A stretch of DNA of 64,000 nucleotides from Sulfobacillus thermosulfidooxidans (GCF_001280565.1 NZ_LGRO01000002.1:62001-126000); one strand, 5' to 3'. Positions 52,771 to 61,696 are shown, numbered from the stretch's first letter. Translations and numbers: made by a program. Notes: generated by a model not told the origin, from the letters alone.

Positions 52771-53868
52771 ATGGCCCGGTGGCAATGGAAACCATGGATT
52801 ATGGCACTTCTTCTCCCCATGATCACCGGATGCTGGGATCAACGGCCTATTGAGCAAGAAGCCATTGTGGTCGGCATGGGAGTAACACGTAATCACCAGT
52901 GGACGATGGTTTTTCCCAATGTGGCAGTCAGCGTCGGCAGTCTCACCGGGATACCGCCCAGCCAGCAGTTCTATTCGGTCACTGTAAAAGCCAAGACATG
53001 GCCCCAAGCCCTAGAAGAAGCGCAAGCAGCCATCGACCGCAATATTTCCTTTGGAGAACTTCAGGTCTTAGCATTGGACCGTCATCTACAGACCCCATCT
53101 GTCGCGAAAATAGTCGATGCGTTAAATGCCATGGGTCCGATCCCTGCAACGTTTTGGTTGATGGCCGCCCAGCGAGGTCCTCTGACCCTTCTAACCCGGA
53201 GCTCACCTCAAACCATCGTCCCCTATTATTACCTGTCAACCTATTTTGATTGCACCAATTGTCATGCCATCAATTTGGATCAACGCGAATGGCAGTGGTG
53301 GGCTCAATCAGAAACGCCTGGTATATCACCTTACGTACCGCTTGTCGTGCCGATTTCCGGAGGAATAACAGTGCGGCAAATTCTTGTTTATCCTCCCCAT
53401 GGCTCTCCACAGTTGATGCCTATTACAGCCACGACCGGGTTTGCTTATTTAACCGGTCGTGTGCTCCATGCCGCACTCACCGTACCCGTCGAATCTTATA
53501 AATTTGTGCTCGGCAAAGTCGGGGAATCCGTGAAGGTTCATGCCCATTTCACTTCTCAATCCGTGGCTGTACACATTACCATTCATGCCCATGGCATCAT
53601 TATGTCGACACCCCCAGGGGTGATTGTGACCCGTGACATGGAAGAAATCGCATCCCATCAGGCCGCCCAACGAATTGCTGCCGAGTCCCTAACAGCTATA
53701 CGCTGGGCCAATGAGACCCATACCGATCCCTTTGGATTTGCCAAGAGTGCCGCATGGGCTCATCCCATTCTCGCTGCTCAATTCAGTCCTGAGCAGTTGA
53801 CCCAGTTACCTATTCATGCACAGGTTACCGTAAAATTTCAGGTACTTGGAGAAGGAGTTTCACGTTAA
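52771..53868 (+). CDS. Spore germination lipoprotein, Ger(x)C family
   Basis: A 365-residue lipoprotein; lipobox MITGC with WDQRPIEQEAIVVGMGVT following, which is the hallmark CWDxxEI start of GerAC-type proteins. FGELQVLALDRHL and the C-terminal third (VKVHAHFTSQSVAVHIT) fit the three-domain GerC fold. It is lipidated by Lgt. It sits between the A and B subunit genes; the family order A-C-B is common. Confidence 0.92.
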   Translation: MARWQWKPWIMALLLPMITGCWDQRPIEQEAIVVGMGVTRNHQWTMVFPNVAVSVGSLTGIPPSQQFYSVTVKAKTWPQALEEAQAAIDRNISFGELQVLALDRHLQTPSVAKIVDALNAMGPIPATFWLMAAQRGPLTLLTRSSPQTIVPYYYLSTYFDCTNCHAINLDQREWQWWAQSETPGISPYVPLVVPISGGITVRQILVYPPHGSPQLMPITATTGFAYLTGRVLHAALTVPVESYKFVLGKVGESVKVHAHFTSQSVAVHITIHAHGIIMSTPPGVIVTRDMEEIASHQAAQRIAAESLTAIRWANETHTDPFGFAKSAAWAHPILAAQFSPEQLTQLPIHAQVTVKFQVLGEGVSR

Positions 53869-54974
53869 TGGAGCCGATAGAACCGATTGGTCGAGGCCAA
53901 TTTTTCCTAATGACTGCTGTCTCTGTCGTGGCAGGCGGTGTGTATATTTGGCCCCAAACTGTGATTAGTGAATCCGGACGTGATGCAGCTTGGGCCATCG
54001 CCCTATCGATTGCCACCGCCATGATTTTGGTTTGGTTACAGACACTCTGGCCTCCGAAAACAGTGGGAGCGACGGAACTCGGGCGCATGCATTCTTTATG
54101 GGGATTTTTCCGGTGGCCCGTATTTATGGCCACCGCTTTGCTCTATGTTCTTCTCGATGGGGCATTGCTTGCGCTTTTTAGCCAGCTCTTGTCCATCGCA
54201 TTTTATCCCCGAACCCCCCGGCTGGTATTCACACTCAGTATTGCCCTGCTCTGCACTTGGTTTGCCAGTAAATCCCTGACGCATTTGGCCCGCACCGTGC
54301 AATTTTGGTTTCCCCTAGTCATTGGTTCCTTTCTTCTTCTCACCCTGTTATCCTTGGGTAATCTACGCAATCCGGTAGCCATTCTCCCCTCCAGTCAAAT
54401 TCAACTGCTCCCCATTGGCCGGGGATTTGTGGCTACCTGGTATCTTTGGATCCAAGGGGAACTGATCGTGACAGCCGGAGGCCATGTTCGCGGTACCAGC
54501 TGGACGGTCATTCGGCGGTGGGCTTTAGCCGCTATCGCTTTTCAAGGTTTAATTATCATCCTGATTTATGTTTTGGTAATCGGTACCTTGGGCCCCGATG
54601 CGGCCGTTACCCTAGAATGGCCCCTGATTTATATTTTTTCCAATTTAACCGTTCAAACAGCATTCATTAGCCGCCCCGGACTGCTCATTATGATCGCATG
54701 GGTCGTCGCGTTGATTCTTTATCTCACAGTGCACTTATGGGTCTTATCCACCAATCTTCAAGAAGGCTGGCATCTAAGAGAGCGTTATCGCATCATCGTG
54801 ATCGTCGCCGTTGCGGGACAATGGCTTCTCATTGCCCATTTCTTACCCAGTCCCATTGTCGCCACGCACCTGGTCGTACGAGCTATTGATCCCGTCGCCT
54901 TAACCGTGACCGTTTTCACCACAGTCAGCGCCGTTGTGCTAAGCCTCTGGCATCACTCCCAGCATGAAACATAA
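53868..54974 (+). CDS. Spore germination permease, GerB (B subunit, APC-like) family
   Basis: A 368-residue, ten-helix protein of the GerAB/YndE family, with the N-terminus IGRGQFFLMTAVSVVAGGVYIWPQTVISESGRDAAWAI typical of these germinant-binding permeases. Its ATG overlaps the stop of the preceding gene by one base (TAATG). It likely binds an amino acid or other germinant; which one cannot be read from sequence. Confidence 0.92.
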   Translation: MEPIEPIGRGQFFLMTAVSVVAGGVYIWPQTVISESGRDAAWAIALSIATAMILVWLQTLWPPKTVGATELGRMHSLWGFFRWPVFMATALLYVLLDGALLALFSQLLSIAFYPRTPRLVFTLSIALLCTWFASKSLTHLARTVQFWFPLVIGSFLLLTLLSLGNLRNPVAILPSSQIQLLPIGRGFVATWYLWIQGELIVTAGGHVRGTSWTVIRRWALAAIAFQGLIIILIYVLVIGTLGPDAAVTLEWPLIYIFSNLTVQTAFISRPGLLIMIAWVVALILYLTVHLWVLSTNLQEGWHLRERYRIIVIVAVAGQWLLIAHFLPSPIVATHLVVRAIDPVALTVTVFTTVSAVVLSLWHHSQHET

Positions 54975-55055
54975 CCAGCACTTTCGTCAGCGCAGAAAAG
55001 ACTGAAATAATATCAAACCGAGAGACTACCATATCCATCAAAAAAGTGGTCTTCA

Positions 55056-55394
55056 TTAACTAGCATCAAAAAATCGGGCGCCACCGGCGGCGGCGACTTT
55101 ATCCAGAGCCCGTCCGAGGGCATCATCCGTAAAATCGGCCGCGGTGCGGCCGGATCCAAACAACAAGGGCACATCGGTTAACTGAAATTGCTCGTGGACG
55201 CGATACAGAGGTCGACGAGCGGTGAGCAAATTGACGACGAGCGCGAAAATCCGTTCGCCGGGCGACAGGTGGCAACGCTGCGAATCCCACGCAACGGTCT
55301 GATTTATGGCCTCGACGAATCCAATTTCCTCACAGAGGGCTCGGATGACCGTTCCAGCCCCCACAACAGCGGGTGTCGGCATGGGTGTGTTCAT
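55056..55394 (-). pseudogene. Truncated IS1634-type transposase (DUF4277 N-terminal part)
   Basis: 112 codons encoding the DUF4277 N-terminal domain of IS1634-family transposases (VIRALCEEIGFVEAINQTV, SPGERIFALVVNLLTARRPLYRVHEQF). The DDE catalytic domain of several hundred residues is missing; the frame stops at 55056 within unrelated sequence. AAAGGAG and ATG are intact at the 5' end. High GC compared with neighbours. A dead insertion-sequence remnant. Confidence 0.85.
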
Positions 55395-55410
55395 AAGAGA
55401 TTACTTCGCC

Positions 55411-55845
55411 ATGCGATACACAATCTCCTTTGCGATAAGCCCAAAAAAAATAATTTTTTTGTTCCCGCCACGTGCGGAAAGTAAGGTACAGAGATCCACG
55501 GACGAAACTTTTACCGAACCGTTCTTTCATGAGATTTACCGGATCATTAAGGAACGAGAAATTCTTACCCACCGCAATCTTTTGAATCCTTACACTGCCG
55601 AAACCTATTTGATCGATGTGATCGGCGAAGAACCTTGTTGGATATTTCGCTATACGACATTTGAAAACATCTCCCAGCCCCTTAAGGGTAAAAGCTTTAA
55701 TGTGTTTTGTAATCCGCGAGATATGGTGAAGAAATTTTATTCGTTGCTTGCTGATGTCAACACCGATGAAGTGCAGAAATGGGACAAGACAAAACTGGCA
55801 GAACAGATTTTCGAGATGATAGAAACTGCATTAATTGGGGGATAA
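55411..55845 (+). pseudogene. Unknown gene, probably truncated at its 5' end by the IS remnant
   Basis: The frame is open from 55306, but upstream residues are the antisense of the transposase. From about 55440 the sequence becomes AT-rich and protein-like (EPFFHEIYRIIKEREILTHRNLLNPYTAETYLIDVIGEEPCWIFRYTTFENISQPL). No start with a ribosome binding site is present. I do not recognise a family. A short intact gene starting at 55411 cannot be excluded. Confidence 0.5.
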
Positions 55846-55849
55846 TAAA

Positions 55850-56180
55850 ATGTTCTATTGTTTACCCTCAATCCCTCTTAGTTCAATTAACACGTATCAC
55901 TTCGTCAACAAGTTACAATAATATTGTCGCCCAAGCATTGTCAGGACAATAGTATTATCTGCGTGAAGGTAATCTCAGTGCAGGATGGCAACACTGTACC
56001 TATGATCACGGCTGGAGCTATCCCGGAGATACTTTGGCGATTGCTCAAGGTATATCTTATCCCATGGCAACTTATCTCCGATATACTGTATTTTACAATG
56101 GTACGGAAGCTATATGGAATTCTACGCCCGCATACCGTACAGCCTTGGTGTCTTGTCCCGTACCTAAACCCGTAGATTAA
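55850..56180 (+). pseudogene. Remnant of a secreted-type protein with an in-frame TAG
   Basis: A continuous frame without start encodes CSIVYPQSLLVQLT..., then TAG at 55950-55952, then YYLREGNLSAGWQHCTYDHGWSYPGDTLAIAQGISYP...LVSCPVPKPVD and TAA. The downstream 75 residues look like the C-terminal part of an exported Tyr/Gly-rich protein with two cysteines. The normal stop use of TAG elsewhere in the window argues for decay. No family recognised. Confidence 0.45.
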
Positions 56181-56204
56181 ACCATCTCAAAGGAGGCATT
56201 CTTA

Positions 56205-56930
56205 ATGAGAAGTACGAGCCAGGAAACCGATAGTGTCCGGTCTTTAATGCGCCATGCATGGGATAACGTCGAAACCGTGCGTGCCGTAGCGCGGGCGCAA
56301 TACTATGACGTCGGCGAGGACGCGCAGCCAAGCCGTCATCCTTTTTGGCGATTTTTGGACCCCACCGCGTTGTTTGCGTTTGATAATCAACCGGAACCGT
56401 GGAGACTCCGGGCATGGTGGAAAAGCCCCGACGCCTGGCGTTATGCGGAACGAAGTCCTGCCGGGACGGAGGAAGAATATGTTGCCGTGGGTCATCACTG
56501 GACTTATCGGATGAATGGCCAGCAAATGGCTTACGGTGTTTTCCCCGTGAAGGAACTGCCTCTCGTATTGAGTGTCGGCAGCCCCCAGTGGACGGCCTAT
56601 GAAAATTGCCAACGGGTCGGATGGCTGAATCCAGCTTTGTGGGTGGACTCAATGTCTCTGACTGTCTTAGAACACGCAAGGATACAAGACTATGAGGTTT
56701 TTCATGTGTTAGCCTATCCGGATCCGGACGCATTACGGACACAGCGTGGATTATTTGACCCGACGCAAGATCTTGAATGGGTGACGGCGGGCCACGTGTT
56801 TCAACTCTGGGTGAATGCGTATACAGGATTTTTCCGGAGGCTCTCGGCGGAAGCCGACAATGGCCGAGCTTGGGACATTCTTATCGACATCTTAGAAATT
56901 AACCAACCGTTGGATGGAGGCATTTTCTAA
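56205..56930 (+). CDS. Hypothetical protein of 241 residues
   Basis: Complete gene: AAAGGAGG at good spacing, ATG 56205, TAA 56928-56930. It is soluble, with no signal peptide, and unusually rich in Trp, Tyr and Arg (PFWRFLDPTALFAF, WRLRAWWKSPDAWRYAE). The middle segment resembles the LolA-like fold loosely (WKSPDAWRYAERSPAG...HWTYRMNGQQMAYG), but this is only an impression. GC is higher than in the flanking remnants, suggesting separate origin. It is convergent with a frameshifted small membrane gene. Confidence 0.7.
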   Translation: MRSTSQETDSVRSLMRHAWDNVETVRAVARAQYYDVGEDAQPSRHPFWRFLDPTALFAFDNQPEPWRLRAWWKSPDAWRYAERSPAGTEEEYVAVGHHWTYRMNGQQMAYGVFPVKELPLVLSVGSPQWTAYENCQRVGWLNPALWVDSMSLTVLEHARIQDYEVFHVLAYPDPDALRTQRGLFDPTQDLEWVTAGHVFQLWVNAYTGFFRRLSAEADNGRAWDILIDILEINQPLDGGIF

Positions 56931-56932
56931 AG

Positions 56933-57117
56933 TTATTGTCGGTTCATTGATTTGAAAGGGGCCATCGTATTCGGAAAGTATCCAAGCACTAACAATCCGA
57001 TGGCTGTCCCAGACAGCAAGCCATCTACAAAGTCGGGTGCTTGTTAGTGAAATATATTGCAGCTGCTAACAAACTTATCCCAACGACAATGAGAATTTTT
57101 GGATTTAATTTAAACAT
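56933..57117 (-). pseudogene. Frameshifted two-helix small membrane protein
   Basis: From ATG 57117, with AAAAAGGAGG upstream, the frame reads MFKLNPKILIVVGISLLAAAIYFTNKHP, then hits TAG at 57027. In the next frame the protein resumes as DFVDGLLSGTAIGLLVLGYFP...MNRQ and ends at TAA 56935. One missing C in the CCC run near 57036-57040 would join them into a roughly 60-residue, two-helix protein of a type common in Bacillota. It may be a real mutation or a sequencing error. Confidence 0.65.
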
Positions 57118-57375
57118 TGGCTGACCTCCTTTTTGATCGACTAACAATGACTGTATATATAATTAATCGGTTTAATCCCCAATATCTAGACAAATCGCCC
57201 GATCGCATGGGTTGGCTCACGATAACGATGAGATGGAATCTATTTCTGTAAGCATGGGCGGCAAGGAGATTTCTGCGCTCGCGTCACGGACGATACCGCC
57301 CGGAGTCGCCAGGCGTCCAGAGTCCGCTATGTCGTGGTTTCGCAGTGCTCGGGACCCTCGGCCCTCCGGGCAATA
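57118..57375. other. Intergenic and GC-rich stretch without a supported gene
   Basis: The first half is AT-rich and carries the upstream region of the small membrane gene. From about 57265 the base composition rises sharply. A 40-codon frame (ATG about 57255, MGGKEISALASRTIPPG) ends in TAATG overlapping the next ORF, but has no recognisable domain. Confidence 0.35.
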
Positions 57376-57759
57376 ATGCGTCGACAAGAGCGCAGAAGTG
57401 CTTACGGCGCACAGTTAGCGGCTTTTTTGCTTTCTGCGTTTGCAACCGTAACGGGTCAGGTCGAGTTGGACCGTGAATTGCGAAAGTAGGGAGAACAAGA
57501 GACATTTGCCACGTTAGGGACAAAGTGGGAAGACAGTTTTCGGTCGCCAACAGGAGAGTTTGACGCGGACAACTTTGTGCAGGAATCTATGCAAATGGCC
57601 ACACTACTTGGAGGATCGGCAATATCTGATGAAGCTTTTGTGGCACAACAAAAATTGCTGAAAATTGAAAGATGCTGGAACGAACTCACACTGGCCCAAC
57701 AAGATCAAATCCTTGTAACCATCAGGTCTATGCTAAATAAAAGTCGTCCTAAAGATTAG
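57376..57759 (+). pseudogene. Unknown ORF interrupted by an in-frame TAG
   Basis: 128 codons from ATG 57376 to TAG 57757-57759, with one TAG at 57487-57489 (codon 38). The part after it (ETFATLGTKWEDSFRSPTGEFDADNFVQESMQMATLLGG...WNELTLAQQDQILVTIRSML) reads like the helical C-terminus of a real soluble protein. No ribosome binding site is visible at the ATG or at GTG 57577. Likely a decayed gene; alternatively a short gene begins at 57577. Confidence 0.4.
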
Positions 57760-57894
57760 TTGTTCCTGCAGCCCACGGCTGCGGCGTCTCGTGTCCTATT
57801 TCCTCCCTGTTTTCCCCGGAGCGTTGGGTTCGGGCGATGTGTCTTTTGACGGCGCGAATGGCACCCGGGATCGCCCCGGTTGCGGGCGGGTTCT

Positions 57895-57919
57895 CTCGTG
57901 GTGACGCCTCGTGGTGACG
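57895..57919. repeat. 12-base direct repeat beside the tRNA gene
   Basis: CTCGTGGTGACG occurs at 57895-57906 and again at 57908-57919, in the GC-rich stretch 57760-57935 that lies between the decayed ORF and the tRNA terminator. No supported gene is found in that stretch. Confidence 0.5.
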
Positions 57920-57936
57920 GGGCGGAGGTGCGGGGC

Positions 57937-57968
57937 AATAAAAATCCCGCAACATTGTGTGGTGCGGG
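57937..57968 (-). terminator. Terminator of the tRNA-Arg gene
   Basis: On the minus strand CCCGCA...TGCGGG followed by ATTTTTATT, 11 bases after the CCA end of the tRNA. Confidence 0.75.
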
Positions 57969-57979
57969 TTTCAAACTTT

Positions 57980-58054
57980 TGGTGCGCCCGAAGGGACTCG
58001 AACCCCTGCTTCAGGCTCCGGAGGCCTGCGTGATATCCACTTCACCACGGGCGC
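57980..58054 (-). tRNA. tRNA-Arg (anticodon CCG)
   Basis: A 75-base tRNA with encoded CCA. Acceptor stem GCGCCCG/CGGGCGC, D-arm GTGAAGTGGATATCAC, anticodon arm CAGGC-CTCCGGA-GCCTG with anticodon CCG, four-base variable loop and T-arm AGGGG-TTCGAGT-CCCTT. It reads CGG arginine codons. It has the standard acceptor length and a short variable arm, so it is not tRNA-Sec. Confidence 0.95.
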
Positions 58055-58078
58055 AAACGCTCAATTATAATATCATGA

Positions 58079-59011
58079 TCAGGCCATCTTCGCAATATTT
58101 TGCCCCAAGGCCAAAGGTCTTAAAGCCCAATAAGCCGTTTCCATGCGCGGAATTTGCACATGATATGTCCATGCCTGACGTGTAAGATATCCTTGAAGAT
58201 GTTCCACTTCTAGCGGATATCCCCGCTGAGAATCTTTAAACATTGATGAGGTCATGGATAAAGGGAGGCTTTGAATTCGGTTCCAAATGCGGCTATGTAT
58301 GTCCTCGGGCAAAGCCACTTGAAGGGAACGAGCTACCGTTATGGTCTCCTCCAGAGCATAGGATAACCATGAGGCGCTGTGTTCATCCGCTAAAATTTCC
58401 CCGATGCTATTCTTAAATACCGTCGTAGCCGCACTGAACACCACCAAAAAAATATATTTAATCCACATATCTGTCATAATATTTGGGCTCTCGGTGAATT
58501 GCACTCCTTGTCGTGCAAAAGCTTCCCCAAGAAATGCTATGTTCGCCGGAAGATTTCCGGTGACAGAACCCACCACCAGTTCTTGCATTGGACTCGTTTG
58601 TTCAACGACACCACTGGGTAGAAGTGTCGCCTCGGTGTAGCATATTCCACCTAAAACATGCTCTGGTCCATAACGAGCGAGCAATTCATCCATGTGGGCG
58701 ACGCCATTTAATAAAGGAATGATAACACTTCCTTGAGTCACTAATTGATCTAATGTATCCCACAGATTGGGCAGGTGATAGCTTTTTACCGCCAAAAACA
58801 CGACATCGTAATGACTCGCGGATGAAATCCTTTGCAAAATGGGCGGATGCAGATGAAAATCCCCGTGGACACTGTGTACCACAAGTCCGTCCTTTTGAAT
58901 TTGTTGGTAACGACCGGAACGAACTAAAAATGTTACCGGGACGCCTTCTTGAATCAGTTTTCCACCAAAATAACTGCCTAATGCACCAGCTCCAATTACC
59001 AAAACAGTCAT
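58079..59011 (-). CDS. panE: Ketopantoate reductase (2-dehydropantoate 2-reductase)
   Basis: About 310 residues with the NADP site VLVIGAGALGSYFGGKL, the AVKSYHLPNLW motif (catalytic lysine), PLLNGVAHMDEL and the C-terminal helical domain ending with a SMFKDSQRGYPLEVEHLQGY segment (Glu and Ser of the active site). It reduces ketopantoate in pantothenate synthesis, though some homologues act on other 2-oxoacids. No other pan gene is adjacent. ATG 59011 is preferred over GTG 59014. Confidence 0.88.
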   Translation of the reverse strand: MTVLVIGAGALGSYFGGKLIQEGVPVTFLVRSGRYQQIQKDGLVVHSVHGDFHLHPPILQRISSASHYDVVFLAVKSYHLPNLWDTLDQLVTQGSVIIPLLNGVAHMDELLARYGPEHVLGGICYTEATLLPSGVVEQTSPMQELVVGSVTGNLPANIAFLGEAFARQGVQFTESPNIMTDMWIKYIFLVVFSAATTVFKNSIGEILADEHSASWLSYALEETITVARSLQVALPEDIHSRIWNRIQSLPLSMTSSMFKDSQRGYPLEVEHLQGYLTRQAWTYHVQIPRMETAYWALRPLALGQNIAKMA

Positions 59012-59014
59012 CAC

Positions 59015-59390
59015 TTCACCACCCTATGATTTTTATTCACTTTACTATAGCAAAGGTTTGATAAAATCACGCAGGAACCAAACATCACAATGAAGGCTTA
59101 ATTCCGAAATGATTCTCCTCTTTTCTCCCTGATATTTCCGAAATATTTACTTTTAATGATATATGGCATTTAACCTCTCAAAGAATTAGGCAAAAAGCAT
59201 TACAATAGGTATAGAGGTTTTTAACCAGTGCGTATTTATGGTGTTTTCCCGCCAATCTCACGTATTAACGCATTCGAGATGAGTGTGATGTCACGATTAT
59301 CATGATTCGTACTATGAAAGGGCGTTTTCGGGCTTTAGATCCTGAGGTTCCCTATCATGCGGTATTACCGGTGTCAAAGGAGGTTTTTAT
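59015..59390. other. Intergenic region with a possible 30-codon upstream ORF
   Basis: About 376 bases between divergent panE and the membrane protein gene. A short frame (ATG near 59301, MIRTMKGRFRALDPEVPYHAVLPVSKEVFM) ends in ATGTGA overlapping the GTG start of the next gene, a layout seen in translational coupling. Its ribosome binding site is weak, so it is only a candidate. Confidence 0.35.
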
Positions 59391-60374
59391 GTGAGTTCAG
59401 CTATAACAATGTATCAACAATCATTAGAAGATGTGTTGATTTTTCTTTTATTCGGGATCGGTGCGAAAGTCATCATTTTATTAGTCATTCGCACTCATCC
59501 GCCCAAAGTCCCCAAAGGTCGTATTATTCTTTGGTACGGATTAGGAGCCTATTGGGCCATTAGCTCATTAATCCAAATGTGGCCTACTATGGCGGTAGCT
59601 TCGGCACAGTCTTTGCAAACTCACCCGTTATTACATGCCCTTGCCCCATTTTGGGGTCATCATCCAGTAGCTGACACCCTGTGGAGTATCGTTATCCAAA
59701 TGGTCTTAGGAATCGTTTTGCTCACAGAAAGAGAAAACATTACGGGCCGCATTGCCCTAATCCTTTCTGCTTTCTGGTCATTTTTCCTATGGATTGCGGG
59801 AGAGAATTGGGGAGGCTTGAGTCACACTTCCGCATCCTTAGTGATGGGAAGTCCCGGTGCAGGATTTTTTGCCCTGTTAGCCTCATTAGCCCTTTTAGCT
59901 CCTGTATCTTGGTGGACCAATGCCAAAGTGCCCCAATGGATTTTTAAAGTCCTGGTCGTTGTTTGGGGATTAGGAACAATTTGGCAACTTATCCATTTCA
60001 GTTCCGCGACCGCATGGCAACCGGTATGGATTCCGCAAGTCGATGGCGCCGAACCTCACTGGGTCATCGCGTTACGGCATGGAGAACAAGCCCTCTTGGA
60101 ACATAACGCTCTAGTCATCAACCTCATCCTCGTGGCGCTCATGGTCTTGATGGAAGTGCTGTTCATCATCCCCTCACCGAAAGCGCTATTTTGGACCGTA
60201 TTGGCCATCAATCTCGCCGCTTTTTGGTGGCTTGGACAAGGATTTGGATTTCGCCCAGCCTACGGTGCCAATTTAAATACGGCACCACTCCTATTACTTC
60301 TTATTCTCTCCACCAAAACGCACTGGCGAAAAGTTGAGGGGCAAAAACAAATGTCCTCCCGTTTATCTGCTTAA
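59391..60374 (+). CDS. Polytopic membrane protein of unknown function
   Basis: 327 residues from GTG 59391 (AAAGGAGG at good spacing), with about eight to nine hydrophobic segments. Notable are two HH/Trp-rich loops (HALAPFWGHHPVADTLW and WIAGENWGGLSHTSASLVMGSPGAGFFALLASLALLAPV). The pattern of paired helices recalls DoxX-like or oxidase-associated proteins, but no diagnostic motif is present and I do not assign a family. A terminator follows. Confidence 0.75.
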   Translation: MSSAITMYQQSLEDVLIFLLFGIGAKVIILLVIRTHPPKVPKGRIILWYGLGAYWAISSLIQMWPTMAVASAQSLQTHPLLHALAPFWGHHPVADTLWSIVIQMVLGIVLLTERENITGRIALILSAFWSFFLWIAGENWGGLSHTSASLVMGSPGAGFFALLASLALLAPVSWWTNAKVPQWIFKVLVVVWGLGTIWQLIHFSSATAWQPVWIPQVDGAEPHWVIALRHGEQALLEHNALVINLILVALMVLMEVLFIIPSPKALFWTVLAINLAAFWWLGQGFGFRPAYGANLNTAPLLLLLILSTKTHWRKVEGQKQMSSRLSA

Positions 60375-60393
60375 TGCCAAATGCTCTTAATAT

Positions 60394-60430
60394 CTCCGCC
60401 CTAGAATCTAACAAGGGGCGGAGAGTTTTT
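60394..60430 (+). terminator. Intrinsic terminator
   Basis: CTCCGCCC...GGGCGGAG hairpin followed by AGTTTTT, 20 bases after the membrane protein gene. Confidence 0.88.
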
Positions 60431-60542
60431 CTGTGACTACCATGTTCATAATTTTCTTCAAATCTATGATTTTCATAGATCATCATCAAAAGGTTCATCC
60501 GGGATCCTCATTATCCCAATGTCGCGAAGCACATTGTTCCCA

Positions 60543-60815
60543 TTACAACTTTCCCGTCATCAACAAAAATCCTAGAATAACAAAAGCTGCTCCCGCCCCA
60601 AAGTGAATATATTGGGCAGGAATCAATTTCGTCACAGCTTCCCCAAAAATGACACCCAATAAAGCACTAAACGATAAAGCGAGAGCGGCTCCAATAAACA
60701 CGGATAATGCAGAATTGCTTTGAGCTGACAGGGTCATCACACTCAGTTGTGTTTTATCCCCTAATTCGGCAAAGAAAATTAATCCAAAGGTTGACAACAT
60801 GACCTTCCAATCCAC
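60543..60815 (-). CDS. Half-size GDT1/TMEM165-family (UPF0016) cation transporter
   Basis: About 90 residues from GTG 60815 (GGGAGGG upstream), with three helices and one copy of the family motif FAELGDKTQLS (E-x-G-D-K). Full-length members have two such repeats and exchange Mn2+ or Ca2+ for protons; single-repeat bacterial forms work as dimers, often from adjacent paired genes. No second half is found beside it. The longer frame to 60920 is not family-like. Confidence 0.8.
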   Translation of the reverse strand: MDWKVMLSTFGLIFFAELGDKTQLSVMTLSAQSNSALSVFIGAALALSFSALLGVIFGEAVTKLIPAQYIHFGAGAAFVILGFLLMTGKL

Positions 60816-61040
60816 CCAAATCCCTCCCCACATAGCTTGTGCCTCGTCCTCCCCATCTCTTAGGATACCTATGACAGAACGGCCGGTTTCATGAACGAAA
60901 AATGGGCCATACTCGAGCATTTGCCTAAAATTCTGGCTAGTTGTGTCAGGTTCTACCGATAAGGTAGATGATATAATGACGCTTTAAGCGATTGGCACGA
61001 GACAATAGCGATGCCACGATGTTTGGGGGTCATAAGGCAC

Positions 61041-61676
61041 ATGTGGAATATCCTTAATATTTTTGGCACCATAGCATTTGCCATATCCGGTGCTCTGGTT
61101 GCCATTGAAGAAAATTATGATATCTTTGGGATTTTTGTGTTGAGCTTTATTACCGCATTTGGGGGCGGAGCTATCCGTAATCTTTTAATCGGCCTTCCCA
61201 TCCAGCTATTATGGAGTCAGTCAGCATTGTTCCAGACTGCACTTTTAACCACGCTTGTCATCTTGCTTCTCCCCACAATATGGCTTAAACGTTGGCCTTT
61301 GATTCTCATCTTTTTCGATGCAGTGGGTCTTGCCGCCTATGCAATTGAAGGAGCCCTCTATGCCGTTTCAGCCCATCACGGATTGGCAACGATCATCGTG
61401 GCAGCAACCTTGACGGGAATAGGAGGTGGCATGTTACGCGACGTCCTTGCAGGACGCAAACCTTTTGTGTTACAACATGACGAATATTATGCCATCTGGA
61501 CCATTTTAGGCGGGCTGGCTATTGGCCTTAAATGGGTTCAAAGTCCCTTCCAACTTTATATGCTTTTAGGATCTATTGTCGTCTTGCGCATGATATCGGT
61601 CATCTTTCACTGGCGTGTTCCGCACCATCTTTTCACGCAATGGAGCCGGCAAAAAGGGAATTCGCCGACTCCGTGA
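61041..61676 (+). CDS. TRIC-type cation channel (UPF0126, YicG-like)
   Basis: About 211 residues with two repeats of three helices plus one, including FAISGALVAIEENYDIFGIFVLSFITAFGGGAIRNLLIG and its second-half echo GLATIIVAATLTGIGGGMLRDVLAG. The paired GGG(A/M)xR(N/D) motifs mark the family, which forms homotrimeric potassium or cation channels. ATG 61041 is chosen; the frame to 61011 adds ten unlikely residues. Confidence 0.87.
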   Translation: MWNILNIFGTIAFAISGALVAIEENYDIFGIFVLSFITAFGGGAIRNLLIGLPIQLLWSQSALFQTALLTTLVILLLPTIWLKRWPLILIFFDAVGLAAYAIEGALYAVSAHHGLATIIVAATLTGIGGGMLRDVLAGRKPFVLQHDEYYAIWTILGGLAIGLKWVQSPFQLYMLLGSIVVLRMISVIFHWRVPHHLFTQWSRQKGNSPTP

Positions 61677-61696
61677 ATGCTAAAGTTCGCCATGCG

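Noticed and set aside
57284-57550. 88-codon minus-strand ORF in the GC-rich islet
   Set aside because: Low-complexity Arg/Pro-rich translation without a ribosome binding site; looks like a high-GC shadow.
55850-57759. Pyrrolysine or amber readthrough at the two in-frame TAG codons
   Set aside because: TAG ends ordinary genes here (LytTR regulator, transporter at 39030); the frames lack starts and lie in decayed sequence.
57980-58054. tRNA-Sec
   Set aside because: Anticodon is CCG, acceptor and T-stems have standard lengths and the variable arm is short: tRNA-Arg.
60816-61000. Mn2+ (yybP-ykoY) riboswitch upstream of the GDT1 gene
   Set aside because: GGGGAGGACGAGGC is suggestive, but the matching 5' GGGGAGUAG-type segment is absent.
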